Part shown: positions 8,860-17,694 of the stretch, piece by piece
Layout of the letters: each line of letters starts with the position of its first letter
Position numbering within the stretch: the first letter of the stretch is position 1
Source: Flavobacterium amniphilum
Lineage (GTDB): Bacteria; Bacteroidota; Bacteroidia; Flavobacteriales; Flavobacteriaceae
DNA: 64,000 nt
Direction: 5' to 3'
NCBI RefSeq assembly: GCF_023634845.1
Contig: NZ_JAMLJL010000007.1
Coordinates: forward strand, 1-64,000
Position numbers and translations under genes: made by a program
The notes under the pieces: model-generated
What the model saw: the letters and a program-made list of their open reading frames with translations, nothing else
What the model was told of the DNA's origin: nothing
Database searches by the model: none

Positions 8860-8917
8860 ATTCTTAAAATCTCCTTAAAAAACCATTCCTTTTAAGTTTT
8901 AAAAGAAAGTAATTAAG

Positions 8918-8925
8918 TATTTTTG
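8918..8925 (+). promoter_or_regulatory. Putative -7 element for ccsBA
   Basis: TATTTTTG matches TAnnTTTG and lies 28 bp before the ATG chosen for ccsBA. If real, the upstream in-frame ATG at 8923 lies inside the promoter and cannot be the start. Confidence 0.45.
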
Positions 8926-8952
8926 TTGCACTTAAATCAGCAATCCAAAACA

Positions 8953-11900
8953 ATGGACAAAAAAATATTTTCTTTTTTATTTTCTACACGATTAATGGCT
9001 GTCTTATTTATTGTTTTTGCAGCAGCCATGGCAGCCGGAACCTTTATTGAAGACGCATACAACACAGATACAGCAAGGATTATTGTGTATAATTCGTGGT
9101 GGTTTGAAGCGATTATGTTTTTCTTTATGTTGAACTTTTTGGGTAACATTAAACGTTACCAGTTATACAAAAAAGAGAAATGGGCGACTTTGGTTTTGCA
9201 TTTGTCGTTCATTTTGATTTTAGCCGGAGCTTTTATAACCCGTTATATCAGTTATGAAGGAATGATGCCAATCCGTGAAGGAGCAACAGAAAATCAGGTT
9301 TATTCAGACAGAACTTTTTTAACCATGTATGTCGACGGTATGCATAATGGGGAAATGAAGCGTAAAACAATTGAAAAGCCTCTATTGCTTTCGGCAGCTG
9401 TTGATAATGATTTTGACTATAAAGATAATTTCAGTGATGTTCCATTTGAAGTGGAATTGATTGATTTTGTGATGGGTGCCAAAGAAATAATAAAACCTGA
9501 TGAGAAAGGGATTTTATTCCTGAAAATGGTTGAAGCCGGAGGTGGGGAGCGCCATGAGCATTATCTGAAAGAAGGAGAAGTACAAAGTATTCACAATATT
9601 CTTTTTGCTTTGAATAAGTATACTAAAGGCGCTGTAAACATCACAATTAATGATAAGGAATCTTCCATTGAAACACCATTTGACGGTAACTTTATGCGGA
9701 TGGCTGATCAGATGAAAGGAAACGTGATGAAAGACACGAAATCTGATTTAATGTACCGTTCGTTGTATAATGTTGGAGGTAGCCAGTTCGTTTTCCCTGA
9801 AGCTGCTATTAAAGGAGTGAAAGAATACAAATCAAACGGTAATTATAAAGATAAAGAAACCGATGATGCTTTGGTCTTTAAAGTTTCAAACCAAGGAAAA
9901 GAAAAAACAATTACGCTTTTAGGTTCAAAAGGTAAAGTCAGCGAACCTCAGGCTTTTAAATTGGGTGATTTAGAGTATACTGTTATTTTTGGAAGTAAAG
10001 TGTATGATTTGCCTTTCAAAGTGAGATTAAATAAATTTATTGCATCAAAATACCCGGGTACGGAAAAAAGCTACTCAGCATTTGAAAGTCAAGTAACTAT
10101 TTTGGATGAGAAACCTTTTGATGCCCGAATTTTTATGAATAATATTTTGGATCATAAGGGATACCGTTTCTTTCAGGCTGGTTTCGATCCGGATGAAAAA
10201 GGAACTAAATTATCGGTAAACTATGATTTCTGGGGAACCTGGATTACCTATATCGGCTATTTCCTATTGTACATTGCTATGTTGGCAATTTTATTTACAA
10301 AGCATTCACGTTTTGGTGATTTAAAGGCAAAACTAAAGAAGGTCCGTCTTAAAAAAGAATCTCTTTTGGTTGTTGTTCTTTTCTTATCTTTTGCAGGTTT
10401 TGCACAGCATGGTAATCATAAGCATCAAAAAGTTACCGAAAAACAAATTGATGAATTGCTTCATAAGTTTTTGGTTCCAAAAGAACATGCGGAAAAATTT
10501 GGACGCTTGGTTATTCAGGATGCAGGAGGGCGTATGAAGCCTATTAATACGTTTTCTTCCGAATTGTTACGTAAAGTAAGTAAGAGTGATACTTATAAAG
10601 ACATGAACGCTGATCAGGTGTTTTTATCCATTACTCAATTTCCGCAAATATGGTATGAAGTTCCGGTTATTTATCTGAAAAAAGGGAATGATAGTATCCG
10701 TAAAATTATCGGTATTGATAAAGAAGCGAAATATGCTAAAATGATCGACTTTTTTGATGCCAAAGGGAATTATAAATTGACTAACCAATTAGATAAAGCG
10801 TATAAGGCAGCGGTACCTAATGCTTTTGAGACAGATTTTATTGAAGCCGACAGAAAAGTGAATTTATTGTATTCTGCGTTAAGCGGACAGATTTTGAAAA
10901 TTTTCCCAAAACCACATGACAGTAACAACAAATGGGTGAGTTATTTGGAATTGAATGAAGAAACCGGGACTGCTTTGGATACTGTTAAAAATGTATTACC
11001 TTTTTATTTGAATTCATTGGATAAGGCGGCGACTTCAAAAGATTATAAGTTGGCAAACAGTTTAGTTTTGGGACTTGATAAGTACCAAAAGAAATATGGC
11101 TATGAAGTTCGCCCAACTGACAGGCAGATTGACTTAGAAATTTTATACAATAAGTTTGATGTGTTTAAAAAGTTGTACTCCTGGTATATTTATGTAGGAT
11201 TACTTATGTTCATGTTTGTAATTATAAATATTTTCAATAAGAAGAAATGGGTTAAAATTTCAGTAAATATATTTCATGGAATTGTAGCTTTCTTATTTTT
11301 ATTACATACCGCCGGATTAATTTCCCGTTGGTATATTTCGGGTCATGCGCCTTGGAGTAATGCGTATGAATCGATGATTTATGTGGGTTGGTCCATTATG
11401 TTTTTCGGATTGGTATTCGGAAGGAAATCTGCTTTGACCGTTGCTTCTACTTCATTTGTTGCCGCTATGATTTTAATGGTTGCACACTGGAGTTGGATGG
11501 ATCCTGAAATTGCAAATTTGCAACCGGTTTTGAATTCGTATTGGCTAATGATTCACGTGGCGGTTATTGTCGGGAGTTACGGGCCTTTTGCCTTAGGAGC
11601 GATTCTCGGTTTGGTTGCGCTTGGATTGATGTTGTTTACTAATGAAAAGAATAAGAAAGTGATGGATTTGAGCATCAAGGAAATTACATACATCAACGAA
11701 ATGTCACTAACAGTCGGTTTAGTTATGTTGACTATCGGAAACTTCCTTGGCGGTCAATGGGCTAACGAAAGTTGGGGACGTTATTGGGGATGGGATCCAA
11801 AAGAAACCTGGGCATTAATCAGTATTATGGTGTATGCTTTCGTGATTCATATGCGATTTGTGCCGGCATTAAGAGGGAAATTTATTTATAACTTCATGAG

Positions 11901-12078
11901 TGTGTTGGCTTTTGCATCAGTACTGATGACTTATTTTGGAGTAAATTTCCACTTGAGCGGATTGCATTCATACGCGTCAGGTGAAAGACAAAATGTGGTC
12001 ATTTATTTATATGTTTTGATTGGATTTCTCGCTTATTCAGGATTAGTGTATTTTAGATACCGGAAATTTAAAAAATAA
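8953..12078 (+). CDS. ccsA: Fused ResB-CcsA cytochrome c biogenesis protein
   Basis: The start is placed at the ATG of MDKKIFSFLFSTRLMAV; an in-frame ATG 30 bp upstream overlaps the promoter. About 1041 aa. The N-terminal half is ResB/CcsB-like: membrane helices near 15-35, 45-65 and 75-95, a large periplasmic domain, and another helix near 435. A hydrophobic segment LLVVVLFLSFAGFA near 480 starts a second periplasmic region. The C-terminal third is CcsA-like with many helices and the haem-handling motif WGRYWGWDPKETWALI. Such fusions carry haem across the membrane and attach it to apocytochrome c (System II). Confidence 0.93.
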   Translation: MDKKIFSFLFSTRLMAVLFIVFAAAMAAGTFIEDAYNTDTARIIVYNSWWFEAIMFFFMLNFLGNIKRYQLYKKEKWATLVLHLSFILILAGAFITRYISYEGMMPIREGATENQVYSDRTFLTMYVDGMHNGEMKRKTIEKPLLLSAAVDNDFDYKDNFSDVPFEVELIDFVMGAKEIIKPDEKGILFLKMVEAGGGERHEHYLKEGEVQSIHNILFALNKYTKGAVNITINDKESSIETPFDGNFMRMADQMKGNVMKDTKSDLMYRSLYNVGGSQFVFPEAAIKGVKEYKSNGNYKDKETDDALVFKVSNQGKEKTITLLGSKGKVSEPQAFKLGDLEYTVIFGSKVYDLPFKVRLNKFIASKYPGTEKSYSAFESQVTILDEKPFDARIFMNNILDHKGYRFFQAGFDPDEKGTKLSVNYDFWGTWITYIGYFLLYIAMLAILFTKHSRFGDLKAKLKKVRLKKESLLVVVLFLSFAGFAQHGNHKHQKVTEKQIDELLHKFLVPKEHAEKFGRLVIQDAGGRMKPINTFSSELLRKVSKSDTYKDMNADQVFLSITQFPQIWYEVPVIYLKKGNDSIRKIIGIDKEAKYAKMIDFFDAKGNYKLTNQLDKAYKAAVPNAFETDFIEADRKVNLLYSALSGQILKIFPKPHDSNNKWVSYLELNEETGTALDTVKNVLPFYLNSLDKAATSKDYKLANSLVLGLDKYQKKYGYEVRPTDRQIDLEILYNKFDVFKKLYSWYIYVGLLMFMFVIINIFNKKKWVKISVNIFHGIVAFLFLLHTAGLISRWYISGHAPWSNAYESMIYVGWSIMFFGLVFGRKSALTVASTSFVAAMILMVAHWSWMDPEIANLQPVLNSYWLMIHVAVIVGSYGPFALGAILGLVALGLMLFTNEKNKKVMDLSIKEITYINEMSLTVGLVMLTIGNFLGGQWANESWGRYWGWDPKETWALISIMVYAFVIHMRFVPALRGKFIYNFMSVLAFASVLMTYFGVNFHLSGLHSYASGERQNVVIYLYVLIGFLAYSGLVYFRYRKFKK

Positions 12079-12084
12079 AAAAAA

Positions 12085-12678
12085 ATGAAAAATATTGTTG
12101 TAATTTTAAGTATGATTTTGGCTATTGGATGTCAAGGTCAGGAAAAGAAGAATAAAAACACAACAGATAAAAAAACAACTAAAAAAGAAATTATGGCTGC
12201 AAATACGATTTACCAATTTAAAGTCAAAGATATTTCAGGGAACGATTTTGATCTGGCTTCACTGAAAGGAAAAAAAGTAATGATTGTGAATACGGCTTCT
12301 GAATGTGGTTTAACGCCACAGTATGAGCAATTACAAGAGTTGTATACCGAATTTAAGGATGATAATTTTACAATTATCGGTTTTCCGGCTAACAATTTCG
12401 GAGCACAGGAACCTGGTAGTAATGAGCAAATTGCTACATTTTGTCAACGAAATTATGGAGTTACTTTCCCGATGATGGAAAAAATATCAGTAAAAGGTGA
12501 TGATACGCATGCGTTATATCAATTTCTGACCCATAAAGACCAAAACGGATTAGAAGACAATGAGGTGAAATGGAACTTTCAGAAATACCTGATCAATGAA
12601 GACGGTACTTTGGCCAAAGTAATCGGGCCGGAAACGCTGCCTATTGATGAAACCGTAATCAAATGGATTAAACCATAA
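12085..12678 (+). CDS. Glutathione peroxidase-family lipoprotein
   Basis: 197 aa with a lipoprotein signal: lipobox LAIGC with the acylated Cys at residue 16. The thioredoxin-fold domain covers about 42-197. The peroxidatic cysteine is C74 in NTASECGLT, so it is a Cys rather than Sec enzyme. The FPANNFGAQEPGS loop and the Trp/Asn pair in KWNFQKYL are present. It should reduce hydroperoxides in the periplasm or at a membrane surface, probably with a thioredoxin-like donor. An internal ATG at 12193 (MAANTIYQF) could give a cytosolic form, but the lipobox argues for the upstream start. It follows ccsBA by 6 bp. Confidence 0.92.
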   Translation: MKNIVVILSMILAIGCQGQEKKNKNTTDKKTTKKEIMAANTIYQFKVKDISGNDFDLASLKGKKVMIVNTASECGLTPQYEQLQELYTEFKDDNFTIIGFPANNFGAQEPGSNEQIATFCQRNYGVTFPMMEKISVKGDDTHALYQFLTHKDQNGLEDNEVKWNFQKYLINEDGTLAKVIGPETLPIDETVIKWIKP

Positions 12679-12693
12679 AAAGAAAAATATTCT

Positions 12694-12732
12694 AAAAATA
12701 AATGCGCTACGTAAATAGCGCATTTATTTTTT
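12694..12732. terminator. Bidirectional terminator between convergent genes
   Basis: AATAAATGCGCTA pairs with TAGCGCATTTATT around a short loop, with T runs on both strands. It serves the peroxidase gene on the plus strand; the last codons and stop of the minus-strand serine hydrolase lie inside the hairpin. Confidence 0.85.
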
Positions 12733-13783
12733 GCCAAAGTGTTTCATCAAAATCGGAAAGCGCCATGTTGCTTCCGTCTGCCGCATCTCCCATTCGGATA
12801 ATAACCATTTTTTTACTTGGGACTACGTATATTTTTTGGTCATTTTTCCCTAAAGCCATGAGCATATCACTTGGAGCTGAAGGAATAATGCTGCCGTTGA
12901 ATTGGAATTGGGAACCCGGCAAATGATAGGAAGCTTTTCCGTTTAACCACCATAAGTAACCATAGGCTAAATTGATGTTTTGGGAAGTTGAGGTAGCTTC
13001 ATTGAAATAGGTTTCGTTAAGAATTTGGCTGCCGTTCCATTTTCCTTTGTTTAAAGCTAATAACCCGAAACGTGCCATGCTTCTTGTGTTGCTTGAATAT
13101 ATCCGTAATCCGTCAGGATTGTTATACCAAAAACCACTTGTGCTCATTCCGATTTTATCGCGTAACTTACTGTTGAAATAAGCATTCCATGTTTGTCCGC
13201 TTGCTTGTGTTACTACATCCTGAAGTTTGACATATACATTGTCATATGCCCAACGGGTTCCTGCATCTGATTTGTAAATTAAATTTGAAGGTTCAACTAA
13301 ATCTTCATTGAATTCATCATCCAAACCTGAAGTCATTGATAATAAATGCTTGCAGGTAATCAGATTTTCTTTTGCCAAGGTTTCACTTGTCCATCCGGTT
13401 CCAATGTAGGTTGATACTTTTTGGTTGATATTTAAAAGGTTTTCCTGTTGGGCAATCCCTGTTAGTGTTGAAGTTAAGGTTTTTCCGGCACTGGCCCAAT
13501 ACCAAACAGTTGAGGAATTGTGTCCGTTGAAGTATTCTTCCATTACGATTCTTCCGTTGACCAGAATCATGAATGATTTAGAATGTTTCTCGTTGAGATA
13601 ATCTTTCAAAGGCTGTACGGCACTTTGGTTCCAACCTAATGAAGAGATCGATTTTGTCTCCCAGGTTGAGCCGCTTAATGGAGGGAAATACATACTTTCC
13701 GGTGCGGCTTCATTTGTAGTTTCATCTGAACTGCATCCTGATAATACTAAAAAGCAAAAGGTTATAGTGTAAAATAGTTTCAT
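12707..13783 (-). CDS. Class C beta-lactamase-like serine hydrolase lipoprotein
   Basis: 358 aa with a lipoprotein signal (LVLSGCSSDE, Cys near 16). The beta-lactamase/penicillin-binding fold is shown by the SxxK motif in WASAGKTLTS (Ser nucleophile and Lys near 93-96), the second motif in RWAYDNVYVKL (Y-D-N) and a conserved GYLWWLNG stretch in place of KTG. Family members are esterases, peptidases or beta-lactamases. Nothing here shows beta-lactam hydrolysis, so I call only the fold. Monocistronic. Confidence 0.9.
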   Translation of the reverse strand: MKLFYTITFCFLVLSGCSSDETTNEAAPESMYFPPLSGSTWETKSISSLGWNQSAVQPLKDYLNEKHSKSFMILVNGRIVMEEYFNGHNSSTVWYWASAGKTLTSTLTGIAQQENLLNINQKVSTYIGTGWTSETLAKENLITCKHLLSMTSGLDDEFNEDLVEPSNLIYKSDAGTRWAYDNVYVKLQDVVTQASGQTWNAYFNSKLRDKIGMSTSGFWYNNPDGLRIYSSNTRSMARFGLLALNKGKWNGSQILNETYFNEATSTSQNINLAYGYLWWLNGKASYHLPGSQFQFNGSIIPSAPSDMLMALGKNDQKIYVVPSKKMVIIRMGDAADGSNMALSDFDETLWQKINALFT

Positions 13784-13859
13784 TTTGGGTTTTTTAGTTA
13801 TTTCAAATTTAGACTATAATTTTTCAAAAAGGTTTAACCGAATGTTTTAATTTTACGAT

Positions 13860-14297
13860 ATGAAAAGAACTGCAGTTATAATGGTAGCTCTGGTTGTTTT
13901 TTCCTGTAAGGAAAAAGTGAAGCTGGGTCAGATTGATAAAATTAAAGGATATTGGCAAATCACTAAGGTTGAAACGGCCAAAGGAGATAAAAAAGAATAT
14001 CCGGTAAATGAAAACTATGAATATTTTGATATCAAAAATAATTCGGGTTTTCATAAGAAAGTGAGATGGCAACCGATGGGAACATTTTTAGTAGATGACT
14101 TGCAGGAGAAAATGACTGCTTCTGAAAAAGATGGACAGGTTGTGTTGGATTTTTCATCCGATTTTGGAAAGCATTCCGAAATTGTTGCCGAATTGTCTGA
14201 TAGTTTATTGGTTCTGGAATCAGAAGAAGGGGCTAATTTTCATTATAAAAAAGTTAATGTAAATTCATTAGAACAATATGGCAAAAAGGCTGAGTAA
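13860..14297 (+). CDS. Lipocalin-like lipoprotein
   Basis: 145 aa with a short lipoprotein signal (VVFSCKEK, Cys near 16). The mature part starts IDKIKGYWQITKVE, where the G-x-W motif is typical of lipocalin-like barrels in Bacteroidetes, and continues with alternating beta strands. No ligand can be predicted. The end overlaps the next gene by 20 bp, suggesting coupled translation with the DUF721 protein, although the two need not act together. Confidence 0.75.
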   Translation: MKRTAVIMVALVVFSCKEKVKLGQIDKIKGYWQITKVETAKGDKKEYPVNENYEYFDIKNNSGFHKKVRWQPMGTFLVDDLQEKMTASEKDGQVVLDFSSDFGKHSEIVAELSDSLLVLESEEGANFHYKKVNVNSLEQYGKKAE

Positions 14298-14574
14298 CGA
14301 GAGTTCGATAGGTGATATTCTTAAAGAAATCATCGACGCAAACAAACTGGATAAAGGTTTGAACCAGATTTCCGTGGCCGATGCCTGGAAAAACCTGATG
14401 GGTAACGGTGTGAATAATTATACCCGGAATGTATTGCTTAAAGGTTCTGTTTTGTATGTTGAATTGACTTCTGCGGTTTTAAGGGAAGAATTGAGTTACG
14501 GGAAGGATAAAATCATTAAGATGATCAACGAAGAACTCGGTAGGGAAGTTGTGAAAGATGTTGTATTAAAATAG
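14278..14574 (+). CDS. DUF721 (DciA-like) protein
   Basis: A 98-aa protein with the DUF721 pattern: IGDILKEIIDANKLDKGLNQ then VADAWKNLMGNGV and LKGSVLYVELTSAVLREELSY. This domain is shared with DciA, the loader of the replicative helicase in bacteria lacking DnaC, but short Bacteroidetes versions are not functionally proven. Cytosolic; starts inside the upstream gene. Confidence 0.82.
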   Translation: MAKRLSNESSIGDILKEIIDANKLDKGLNQISVADAWKNLMGNGVNNYTRNVLLKGSVLYVELTSAVLREELSYGKDKIIKMINEELGREVVKDVVLK

Positions 14575-14575
14575 G

Positions 14576-14602
14576 AAATGCCCCATGATTGGGGCATTTT
14601 CA
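14576..14602. terminator. Bidirectional terminator
   Basis: AAATGCCCCA pairs with TTGGGGCATTT around a small loop, between convergent DUF721 and aceA genes, with a T run on the plus strand and an A run mirrored for the minus strand. Confidence 0.8.
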
Positions 14603-14615
14603 CTAACCAAAAAAA

Positions 14616-15893
14616 TTAGAATTGCGCTGTTTCGGTTGAATCTTTCATCGCCACTGTTGAAGCTAATCCTGCAGTAACCGCATTCTGTACTTCGTCAAAA
14701 TAGGTTGTTCCTACAAAATTCTGGTGCTTCACGGCTCTGAATCCTTCAGCCTGTAACGCAAACTCTTTTTGCTGTAATTCCGAATATCCCGCCATTCCTT
14801 TTCTTTTATATGCTAATGCCAATTCAAACATTGATGTGTTCAAGGCATGGAATCCGGCCAATGTGATAAATTGGAATTTGTATCCTAAAGCTGCTAAATC
14901 TTCACGGAATGTTTCCATTTCAGCTACTGATAATTTGGCTGCCCAGTTGAATGATGGCGAACAGTTGTATGCTAATAGTTTATCTGGATATTGTGCGTGA
15001 ATGGCTTCGGCAAATTTTCTTGCCTCAGTGATGTCAGGAGTTGAAGTTTCCAGCCATATTAAATCGGCATACGGAGCGTAGGATAAACCACGGCTGATTC
15101 CTTGCTCTAATCCTGCATTTACATAGAAGAAACCTTCTGGTGTTCTTTCTCCGGTGATAAACTCTCGGTCTCTGTAGTCAACATCACTTGTCAATAAGTT
15201 AGCTGCATCTGCATCGGTACGGGCAACAATTAGTGTTGGTACTCCCATCACATCAGCTGCTAAACGGGCTGCTACTAATTTATTGATGGCTTCCTGCGTA
15301 GGAACTAATACTTTTCCTCCCAAGTGTCCGCATTTTTTAGCTGAAGATAATTGGTCTTCAAAGTGAACACCAGCAGCTCCAGCTTCGATCATGCCTTTCA
15401 TTAATTCAAATGCATTTAAGTTACCGCCGAATCCGGCTTCAGCATCTGCAACAATAGGTACTAAATATTCTTTTTTATTTTCTACTTTATTTACTGATTG
15501 AATTTGATCGGCACGCAACAAGGCATTATTGATTCTTTTAACAACCTGCGGAACACTGTTTGCAGGATATAAAGATTGGTCAGGATACATTTCACCTGCT
15601 AGATTTGCATCGGCTGCTACCTGCCAGCCGCTTAAATATATGGCTTCCAGTCCTGCTTCGACTTCCTGGATTGCCTGATTTCCTGTCATGGCTCCTAAAC
15701 CGGCCACCCAGTCCTGAGAATGTAATTTTTTCCATAGTACTTCGGATCCGTGACGCGCGATGGAATGCTCAATTTGATAAGAACCTTGTAATTCTACTAC
15801 TTTTCCGGCAGTATATGGTCTTTCGATACCTTTCCATCTTGGGTTTGTTGTCCATTCGGTAACTAATTGTTGAATTCTTTCTTCAGTTTTCAT
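14616..15893 (-). CDS. aceA: Isocitrate lyase
   Basis: Cleaves isocitrate to glyoxylate and succinate, the first step of the glyoxylate shunt, allowing growth on acetate or fatty acids. 425 aa, the normal bacterial length. The catalytic signature KKCGHLGGK lies near residues 189-197 in [11 protein letters not shown], preceded by DAEAGFGG with a metal-binding Asp; the tail contains [12 protein letters not shown]. It follows aceB in the same direction with a 77-bp gap that holds a strong hairpin. Confidence 0.97.
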   Translation of the reverse strand: MKTEERIQQLVTEWTTNPRWKGIERPYTAGKVVELQGSYQIEHSIARHGSEVLWKKLHSQDWVAGLGAMTGNQAIQEVEAGLEAIYLSGWQVAADANLAGEMYPDQSLYPANSVPQVVKRINNALLRADQIQSVNKVENKKEYLVPIVADAEAGFGGNLNAFELMKGMIEAGAAGVHFEDQLSSAKKCGHLGGKVLVPTQEAINKLVAARLAADVMGVPTLIVARTDADAANLLTSDVDYRDREFITGERTPEGFFYVNAGLEQGISRGLSYAPYADLIWLETSTPDITEARKFAEAIHAQYPDKLLAYNCSPSFNWAAKLSVAEMETFREDLAALGYKFQFITLAGFHALNTSMFELALAYKRKGMAGYSELQQKEFALQAEGFRAVKHQNFVGTTYFDEVQNAVTAGLASTVAMKDSTETAQF

Positions 15894-15939
15894 AATTTTG
15901 TTGTGCTTTAAATAGTTATTATTAATTATTTGGATGTAA

Positions 15940-15967
15940 TTGCCGGATGTTGCCGCATCCGGCAGTT
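15940..15967. other. Intergenic hairpin between aceB and aceA
   Basis: TGCCGGATG pairs with CATCCGGCA (9 bp, GC-rich, 6-nt loop). The T run follows on the plus strand, where no gene is read, while on the aceB-aceA strand the stem is followed by AATTACATCC. It therefore looks like an mRNA processing or stability hairpin inside the operon, or a stop for antisense transcripts, rather than a normal terminator. Confidence 0.6.
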
Positions 15968-15970
15968 TTT

Positions 15971-17551
15971 TTAAAGATACTTGTATGCGATTGTTGTTAA
16001 GAAATCGTCTAATTCAGGTTTAAGTGACATTTCTGTAAATAAATCAGTTGCTAATTCAAATCGGCCTTTAGCGTATCTTTCTTCGCCTACATCTTCCCTG
16101 ATTTTTATCAATTCGATTTCAGTTAATTCTTTTAGAAGGTAAGGAGTGAATGTTTTCCCGTTTTCCAAAGTGATATTGTTTTTCAGCCAAAGCCAAACCT
16201 GTGCTCTTGAAATTTCTGCAGTTGCAGCATCTTCCATTAAATGGTACAAAGCAGCAGCTCCAGTACCCATCAACCAGGATTCGATGTATAAAATCCCGAT
16301 ATTGATGTTTTTTTGTATGCCTTTCAAAGTGATGCTTCCTTGGGGGATTTCTAGTAATTGGTCTTCTGTAATGCTTAATTCATTCCGTCTGATATGCATC
16401 TGGTTTTTCGTTAACATATTGTCATTGAAAACTTTCATGGCCACCGGAACCAATGCGGGATGTGCTACCCAAGTACCGTCGTGCCCGTTTTTAACTTCGC
16501 GTTCTTTGTCGGTAATGACTTTATTGAATGCAATCTCATTGGCTTCATCGTTATTTTTGATTGGAATTTGAGCTGCCATTCCTCCAATTGCCAATACGTT
16601 GCGTTTGTGACAAATTTGGATGACTCTCAATGAATAAGCGCTCATGAACGGACTTGTCATAGTGATTTGATCTCTGTCCGGAACAATGAAATTTTTATGG
16701 TTTTTCAGTTTTTTGATGTAAGAGAATATGTAATCCCAACGACCACAATTCAGACCTGCAATATGTTCTTTCAGTTCGTAAATGATTTCGTCCAACTGGA
16801 AACTGGCCGTTATAGTTTCGATTAAAACAGTTGCTTTGATTGTTCCTTGTTTGATGTCTAAATAATCCTGACTGAAGATGAAAACTTCATTCCACCAACG
16901 GGCTTCTTCATAATGTTCCAATTTCGGTAAATAGAAGTATGGGCCTAACCCATTTTTGATTTGTGTATTTGCATTGTGAAAGAAAAACAAACCAAAATCA
17001 ACTAAAGAAGCTGATGCTAATTCACCTTCAAAAGAAATATTTTTTTCTTCTAAATGTAAACCACGCGGACGGACCAACAACACCGAATGTTTTTCGTTTA
17101 AAGTGTATTTTTTGCCATTTTGCTCTAAATCAATGCTTTTTTTGACGGCATCTCTTAAATTTTGCTGTCCTTCCATTAGGTTGCTCCAGGTTGGTGAGCA
17201 ACTGTCTTCAAAATCGGCCATAAATGTTTTTGCGCCGGAATTTAAAGCATTGATGACCATTTTGCGGTCAACCGGACCGGTAATTTCAACCCTTCTGTCT
17301 AATAAAGGTTCCGGAATTCGGGCAGCTGTCCAGGCTGTGTTTCGGATGGTTTTGGTTTCCAAAGGAAAAACCGGGTTTTCTCCCGAATCGAAAATCTTTT
17401 GTTGGATATCTCTTTTGTCCAAAAGTGAAATGCGGGTTTGGTTGAATTTTTTATGTAAAGCTTCAAGAAAAAGTAAGGCTTCATCCGTCAGGATGTCTTT
17501 ATAGGTAGCTTGGTTTTTAACCTCATAGGTTTTATTGATTGCTAATTCCAT
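15971..17551 (-). CDS. aceB: Malate synthase (type A)
   Basis: Condenses glyoxylate with acetyl-CoA to malate, the second shunt step. 526 aa, the size of malate synthase A. Recognisable segments are [15 protein letters not shown] near 110-124, [14 protein letters not shown] near 160, the [14 protein letters not shown] catalytic region, [12 protein letters not shown] with the active-site glutamate region upstream, and [14 protein letters not shown]. Its promoter (TTG-N20-TAAGTTTG on the minus strand, 17610-17580) faces that of the regulator gene. Confidence 0.97.
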   Translation of the reverse strand: MELAINKTYEVKNQATYKDILTDEALLFLEALHKKFNQTRISLLDKRDIQQKIFDSGENPVFPLETKTIRNTAWTAARIPEPLLDRRVEITGPVDRKMVINALNSGAKTFMADFEDSCSPTWSNLMEGQQNLRDAVKKSIDLEQNGKKYTLNEKHSVLLVRPRGLHLEEKNISFEGELASASLVDFGLFFFHNANTQIKNGLGPYFYLPKLEHYEEARWWNEVFIFSQDYLDIKQGTIKATVLIETITASFQLDEIIYELKEHIAGLNCGRWDYIFSYIKKLKNHKNFIVPDRDQITMTSPFMSAYSLRVIQICHKRNVLAIGGMAAQIPIKNNDEANEIAFNKVITDKEREVKNGHDGTWVAHPALVPVAMKVFNDNMLTKNQMHIRRNELSITEDQLLEIPQGSITLKGIQKNINIGILYIESWLMGTGAAALYHLMEDAATAEISRAQVWLWLKNNITLENGKTFTPYLLKELTEIELIKIREDVGEERYAKGRFELATDLFTEMSLKPELDDFLTTIAYKYL

Positions 17552-17574
17552 TTTTGTGTTGATTTAGTTTTTAT

Positions 17575-17622
17575 GCGAACAAACTTATAAAATTAAAATT
17601 TACAAAACAAGCGAACGTTCGC
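17575..17622. promoter_or_regulatory. Candidate operator in the aceB/regulator divergent promoter
   Basis: A perfect 12-bp palindrome GCGAACGTTCGC sits at 17611-17622, just upstream of the aceB -33 element. A second half-site GCGAAC at 17575-17580 touches the aceB -7 element. The TTCGCAAA half resembles the TTTGCAAA-type sites bound by actinobacterial RamB regulators, which is the family of the adjacent gene. The pairing is inferred. Confidence 0.6.
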
Positions 17623-17636
17623 AAAATATTTTAAAA

Positions 17637-17666
17637 TTGCAAAATTCATTAAAAGTCATATCTTTG
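17637..17666 (+). promoter_or_regulatory. Promoter of the ScfR-type regulator gene
   Basis: TTG at 17637-17639, a 19-bp spacer, then TATCTTTG at 17659-17666. This is a full match to the Bacteroidetes TTG/TAnnTTTG promoter, 28 bp before the start codon. Confidence 0.75.
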
Positions 17667-17694
17667 TTTTGAAGTAATAAATCCAGTATTTGTA

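Noticed and set aside
12707..13783. Beta-lactam resistance gene
   Set aside because: The fold is beta-lactamase-like, but the third motif is WLNG rather than KTG and many family members are esterases or peptidases.
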